Source of the DNA: Ciona intestinalis
Lineage: Eukaryota > Chordata > Ascidiacea > Phlebobranchia > Cionidae
Assembly: GCF_000224145.3 (NCBI RefSeq)
Contig: NW_004190401.2
Location: forward strand, 1-64,000
Reading direction: 5' to 3'
DNA: 64,000 nucleotides
The notes under the pieces are model-generated. The model was not told the origin of the DNA. It worked only from the letters and a program-made list of their open reading frames with translations, and ran no database searches. Below, one piece after another: positions 47,630 through 64,000 of the stretch. The position numbers and the translations under genes were made by a program. Positions within the stretch are counted from its first letter, which is position 1. Every line of letters begins with the position of its first letter.

Positions 47630-50600
47630 GTTTGTTGATGAAGTTCAAACTGGATTGGGAATAATAATAATAACTTTTATTTGTCTCTTTGATTACGGTA
47701 GCAAAGATCTAGAAATATTTTAAACAAAAAGACGGGATATAGCGACAAAACAACAGTCGTTTTAACACAAATATTAAATTCTTTAATCAGAAATAAAACA
47801 GTGATTATAAATTTTTTTTACTGTTTTTTTAAATTATTTAATTTCAATGAACCTACTTGTAATACTTTTGCTATAAGTTGGTAGTCAGTTTGTAGGGGCG
47901 CCCGCGTCTCGACGTGCCTTAGTCAGTTCAGTTCGATTATCTAGACGAGGTGCGCCAGTTAAACACCTTGTTGCGAGTCGCGGCTGTCCTACGCGCTGTA
48001 TCCTACTCTCGGAATGTGCGCTGTATTTGGGAGAAGTTTCTTGCTTCTGTCTTCTGGTACTGACGTTGTCTTGTTGAGTATGAGTCGGTTATTTGAACAT
48101 CAACTTGTATTGAGGCGTTATAAACTTTTCAACAGTAAACAAGTACCAAAAGCAACTCCAACGTTTACAATCACGTAACCCTATCTAGTTAGTCACTGTT
48201 CTCTCGAAGCGTCTGCGTGTTTCTCCGTCTCATAACATGTACGGTAAGGTTTATAAAGGGGAATTGAAGTAAAAAGACAGATGTAACTTTACGACGTGAC
48301 AAAGGTCAGGAAAGAAACCATATAAATACATCAACACCATAAGCGAACATATGTNNNNNNNNNNNNNNNNNNNNNNNNNNNNNNNNNNNNNNNNNNNNNN
48401 NNNNAGTACCAAAAGCAACTCCAACGTTTACAATCACGTAACCCTATCTAGTTAGTCACTGTTCTCTCGAAGCGTCTGCGTGTTTCTCCGTCTCATAACA
48501 TGTACGGTAAGGTTTATAAAGGGGAATTGAAGTAAAAAGACAGATGTAACTTTACGACGTGACAAATGTCAGGAGAGAAACCATATAAATACATCAACAC
48601 CATAAGCGAACATATGTTGCTATAAAGATTTACAACCACAATAAACCGAACCGCTACAAGTTACAAGCTATCGGTTAGAATAAACAAACTTAGTATTGAC
48701 TAAGTTTGTATTGACGTATAACAAAATACAATACAAATAATAATAATAATAATAAATTGTTTAAATTTAGTTATTTGGGCAAGAAAGTCTAGGTTAAAGT
48801 AAAACAAATTTAAACAACAATGAGAATGACATTCAGATTAAAATGACAATCATTCTAAACATATCATAACAAAAACTATTGAACAAACATAACTGATGAA
48901 AAACCATTAGGATTTCTCTATAAATAATAGAAGATACAATTATTACATCACATATAACTTACTTGCTTCACAATACCGGCCGGTGTCTTCACCAGGACTA
49001 ACTGTTACATCAACAAAGTGCATTGTGGCATAACTGGCTTGACTATGACATCATATCCTGTATCCTGTCATTTCACAATTGCTGCATCGTGACATAACAT
49101 TGCATTTATTTGCTTAACAAGGTTTTGTTTAGTCACAAAAGAAAAATATAAAAGTATATTGTTTAAGTGTTGTATTAATTGTTAATAAATTATGATTATA
49201 TATTACCTCATAATGCAGCTTTGTTTAAAGTCATTAATCATTGTGATTCAGCATGTATTACATCACCACCACGAGTCATCAGAAAATTCTAAGAACTTTT
49301 TCCAAAAAGCGACCAATGATATAAATAATCAAGCTATTTAGGTCATGAGAATCTACATTATAAAATAATGTTAAGAATAATCGAAGAGATGCACCATACA
49401 ATAACTTTTATGTTTTGTATGTCTTTTACTTTACACTCCTCAAGTAATGTTAAATGTAAAACCATACAAAGCTAATATGCTTTCTACACTTACATATCAG
49501 GTCCCTTATTATGCCGAAGGACCTCACCCATACAAAATAGACCATACATAAAGTAATACACATATATTTGTAATTATATGTTCTTTATGTTGCACAGAAT
49601 AAAAATAAACACCTTTCCACCAAAGTTATCATTCCAATATGATGTCAACTTTAAAAAACTGTGCAGTTTTTAATTTGTTTCATTATCTTCTTAAAAACTT
49701 GTTTAGACATTGTCAACAGAATGAAAACAATGAACTAACATTGTACACCGTTTAAACATATTCTTAAGCACCTGTTAATGATACATTAAAAAATAAGGAA
49801 AAATCCAACTGTTATATTATTTTAAGATTGAGAAGAAACAATAATAATATAGAAATACTAAATAGAAATGCACAAAATAAAAAATAAACACCTTCCACCC
49901 AATGTTACCGTTCTTGTAGAATAAATTAAATTTGTTTCATATCTTCTTGACATTTAAACAGAACTTATTGCATATTAAACCTAAGTATTTTTAAACACAT
50001 ATTAATTGCTACCTAAATAAGCTAAAAAAATGTAATTATTTCCCAGATTTGAGAAGAAACAATTACCATAATAGAAATAACATTATTCCTTACTATTAAG
50101 TTGATACACAATAAAGACCATATTAATGTAATTGTTATTTATTGTAACCAGATATTTGCACAACGTTACGTTGTATCTGTTTTAAGCGACCTCATTCATG
50201 CGGCATAAAGATCATATAATATGTTGCAGGAAAAATTTTGTCAAAATTTTGGATTTGAATTCCAGACAGTTGACGCACACACACACACTGCCACACATTA
50301 GAAGGATGTTGCTACTTTGCAAAAATTACGTTTACTCATATTATAACACGCGACACACAAACACCTCGCATGAGGCGTCGGCAATAACTTGCGGTAAAAG
50401 CAGATGTGACTACATGAATTAGTAAAAACAAAAAAAAACATCAAAAAACGCAGATATCCAATTATTCCTATAATGGCAGGTTAAGATGTCATGTAATGTT
50501 TGTGCAAGTAGTTCAACTAATGTTAAGAAATTTGCTAGAAAAAATTTTGCCAAGTTAAATTGAATAAATAAATACGGAGTGAGCACCTCAAACATTAAAC

Positions 50601-50702
50601 CACCGTGAATGAATATAAAAAGAAAAAGTTCCTTCGTGACTATTGGCCACATTGTGGCGTGTGTGTGTGTGTCGTACCAAATGTTTCCAAGAAGATTCCT
50701 TC
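47630..50702. other. Intergenic between the two ATPase genes
   Basis: No coding exon supported. The right part (about 48900-50700) is AT-rich with a family-2 fragment, a CA/GT microsatellite (about 50277-50291 and 50657-50672) and short chance ORFs. The left part carries the promoter region of copy A, a family-3 fragment (about 47725-47765) and a duplicated block around a 50-N gap. Confidence 0.55.
48144..48618. repeat. Duplicated flanks around a 50-N gap
   Basis: 48144-48354 and 48405-48618 are almost identical, starting 'agtaccaaaagcaactccaa' and ending 'cataagcgaacatatgt'. The gap is 48355-48404. Only a few substitutions separate the copies, which fits allelic duplicates. Confidence 0.88.
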
Positions 50703-62562
<11,860 letters not shown>

Positions 62563-64000
62563 CTGTGTTAGAGAACAATGGATGTTATGACATAACAATG
62601 AACCAAAGTGATTAGTGATGTTTAAGTTTAAACACATATTGTACTTCCAAATTACATGATATTACAGTGACGATATAAATAGTTGTAGCATCTGGCATCC
62701 TTTCTGAACCCTTTTACTAAACGTACTGAAGACTGTAATTTAAAATCCAAAGAGATAAAACTTGGCATTGGCTGTACCAAGGCACGTACAAACAGACTAA
62801 TACAGAATACAGAGCGCATAGTACAACCATCTTTTCAACAAAACAAATTCCAGGTCTGTTTTTACTTTTATGAGAAAAATGCAATAACTTTTTATATTAT
62901 TCCATTGGACTTAAATGTTAACACAAAGTGTGTGCTGTGACGCTGGTTTAAAAATTATCTCTAAAAATAGAAGCGGGCCACCGAGTTTTACAATTAATGA
63001 AAATTTCATGAAGGCAATGAATTATTCAAACGCTGCATTTGAATAAATTGTTCAGGCATGAAGCGAAGGACACTGGGAGCCAATTATACAATTATAAAAG
63101 TAAAGAAGCATAAAATATTCAGACATTGCATGAACTGTATGGTTAGGATAATTCTCATTGTAAAAATTAATTACAATCTGCTGCTTTGAAAGTCGCTTAA
63201 TAAAACATGGTAACCCCACTTTAGCAATGTTTATTTAATAATAAATTCAACTCCGTGATTTGTAAAGCACTAAGTGGGGTAGGTTTTATTAAGGATATAA
63301 ATCAATCTTTGTCAAGATAAAAGAAACCGCATGTTTGCACAAAAAGTTCTTACACATTACACCAACCAATACCCTCTGTACAAGTTAAAGGTGTTTCATC
63401 TTCATTATAAGTTAAGTTTTTTACACGCATGTGAAAACGCCATGCAGTATGGTTGCCGGCATTCATGACAAACAATATGTTCTAAGAAGCAAACAATATT
63501 TGACGTGAGGTGGCTTCATTACACTCTACAAACATTTGCTACCACTTCTTACACAAAGGTACCCAGCTTACCAGCAACCTTACTTAAGTTACAACCAACT
63601 AATAACTTGTAGACACCAAACCTACTGAAAAATTCTATTAAACCTTATTTTAATTTCCATTACTTTCTTATTTCACATGCATTTTTCATACATGTATATT
63701 ATCATTAAGAAAAACATTAAGACTATTTAAAGTAAAGATCCTATCTTTCATTAACTGCGATTCCTATTACCAATATTATTACATTGTCCCCGTATATAAC
63801 TTGCACAATAAATACAAATCTAACACTGAGCGCGACCTTCTATCCGGACGTATCGTTAATCGACTGAACTATAAGTGACGTAACAGTCAAGATCAAACCC
63901 CCTAGTGACGTCATAGTGACAGATGCGCGCAGAATTAACCCGATTTTAGTATATAGGGCAAGTCTCAATTAATTGCTGCCAACGGCAGCGGCGACCATGG
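62563..64000. other. Upstream region of ATPase B, AT-rich
   Basis: The missing ATG exon of copy B is expected here or beyond the window, but no short ATG exon with a clear donor could be chosen. No other coding exon is visible. The last 100 bp look like a promoter. Confidence 0.45.
63906..63999 (+). promoter_or_regulatory. Putative core promoter: CRE, TATA box, Kozak ATG
   Basis: A full CRE palindrome TGACGTCA at 63906-63913 (with a half-site TGACGTAA about 30 bp upstream), a TATATA box at 63950-63955, and GGCGACCATGG with ATG at 63997-63999 about 45 bp further on. The spacing fits a plus-strand gene with a very short leader that begins at the window edge. It could also serve the minus-strand ATPase B as a bidirectional promoter. 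Confidence 0.4.

Overview
The window is AT-rich animal DNA with short exons, many 0.2-1 kb introns, TA-flanked MITEs and a dense load of short dispersed repeats. The gene content (Na+/K+-ATPase alpha, the centriolar protein CEP128) and repeat style fit a tunicate, most likely a Ciona-type ascidian; the species is inferred, not proven. No viral or retroviral fossil and no prokaryote-type feature was recognised. Five runs of N (three of 125, two of 50) are assembly gaps, and three of them are flanked by near-identical duplicated sequence, as expected from a highly polymorphic diploid.

Layout. (1) 1723-7395, plus: a 14-exon Ser/Thr-rich gene resembling LAS2/C18orf54. (2) 7396-11026: repeats, CRE-like palindromes and unassigned small ORFs. 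(3) 11027-19571, minus: a 12- or 13-exon gene for a secreted, cysteine-rich protein with a signal peptide, a Thr/Pro linker and two Ly6/uPAR-like modules separated by a helical Cys domain; one exon is present twice around a gap. I know no named family with this architecture. (4) 21658-22765, plus: a probable small single-pass membrane protein, incompletely resolved. (5) 24056-33707, minus: CEP128, 23 visible exons, with at least one exon probably lost in a gap. (6) 36356-47629, minus: a complete 21-exon Na+/K+-ATPase alpha gene (copy A, 1023 codons plus stop). (7) 50703-62562, minus: a second, tandem Na+/K+-ATPase alpha gene (copy B), complete except for its first coding exon. (8) 63906-63999: CRE, TATA box and a Kozak-like ATG that may open a plus-strand gene running out of the window.

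The most interesting locus is the ATPase pair. The copies share most intron positions, and several exons are almost identical in nucleotides while others differ strongly, which suggests patchy gene conversion. Copy A carries TGEA where P-type ATPases normally have TGES. Copy B carries two different versions of one exon (after the A-domain, before M3), both in the same phase, which looks like mutually exclusive splicing. All exon borders were worked out by hand from splice sites, phase continuity and protein similarity; where two copies could be compared, exon lengths agree exactly.
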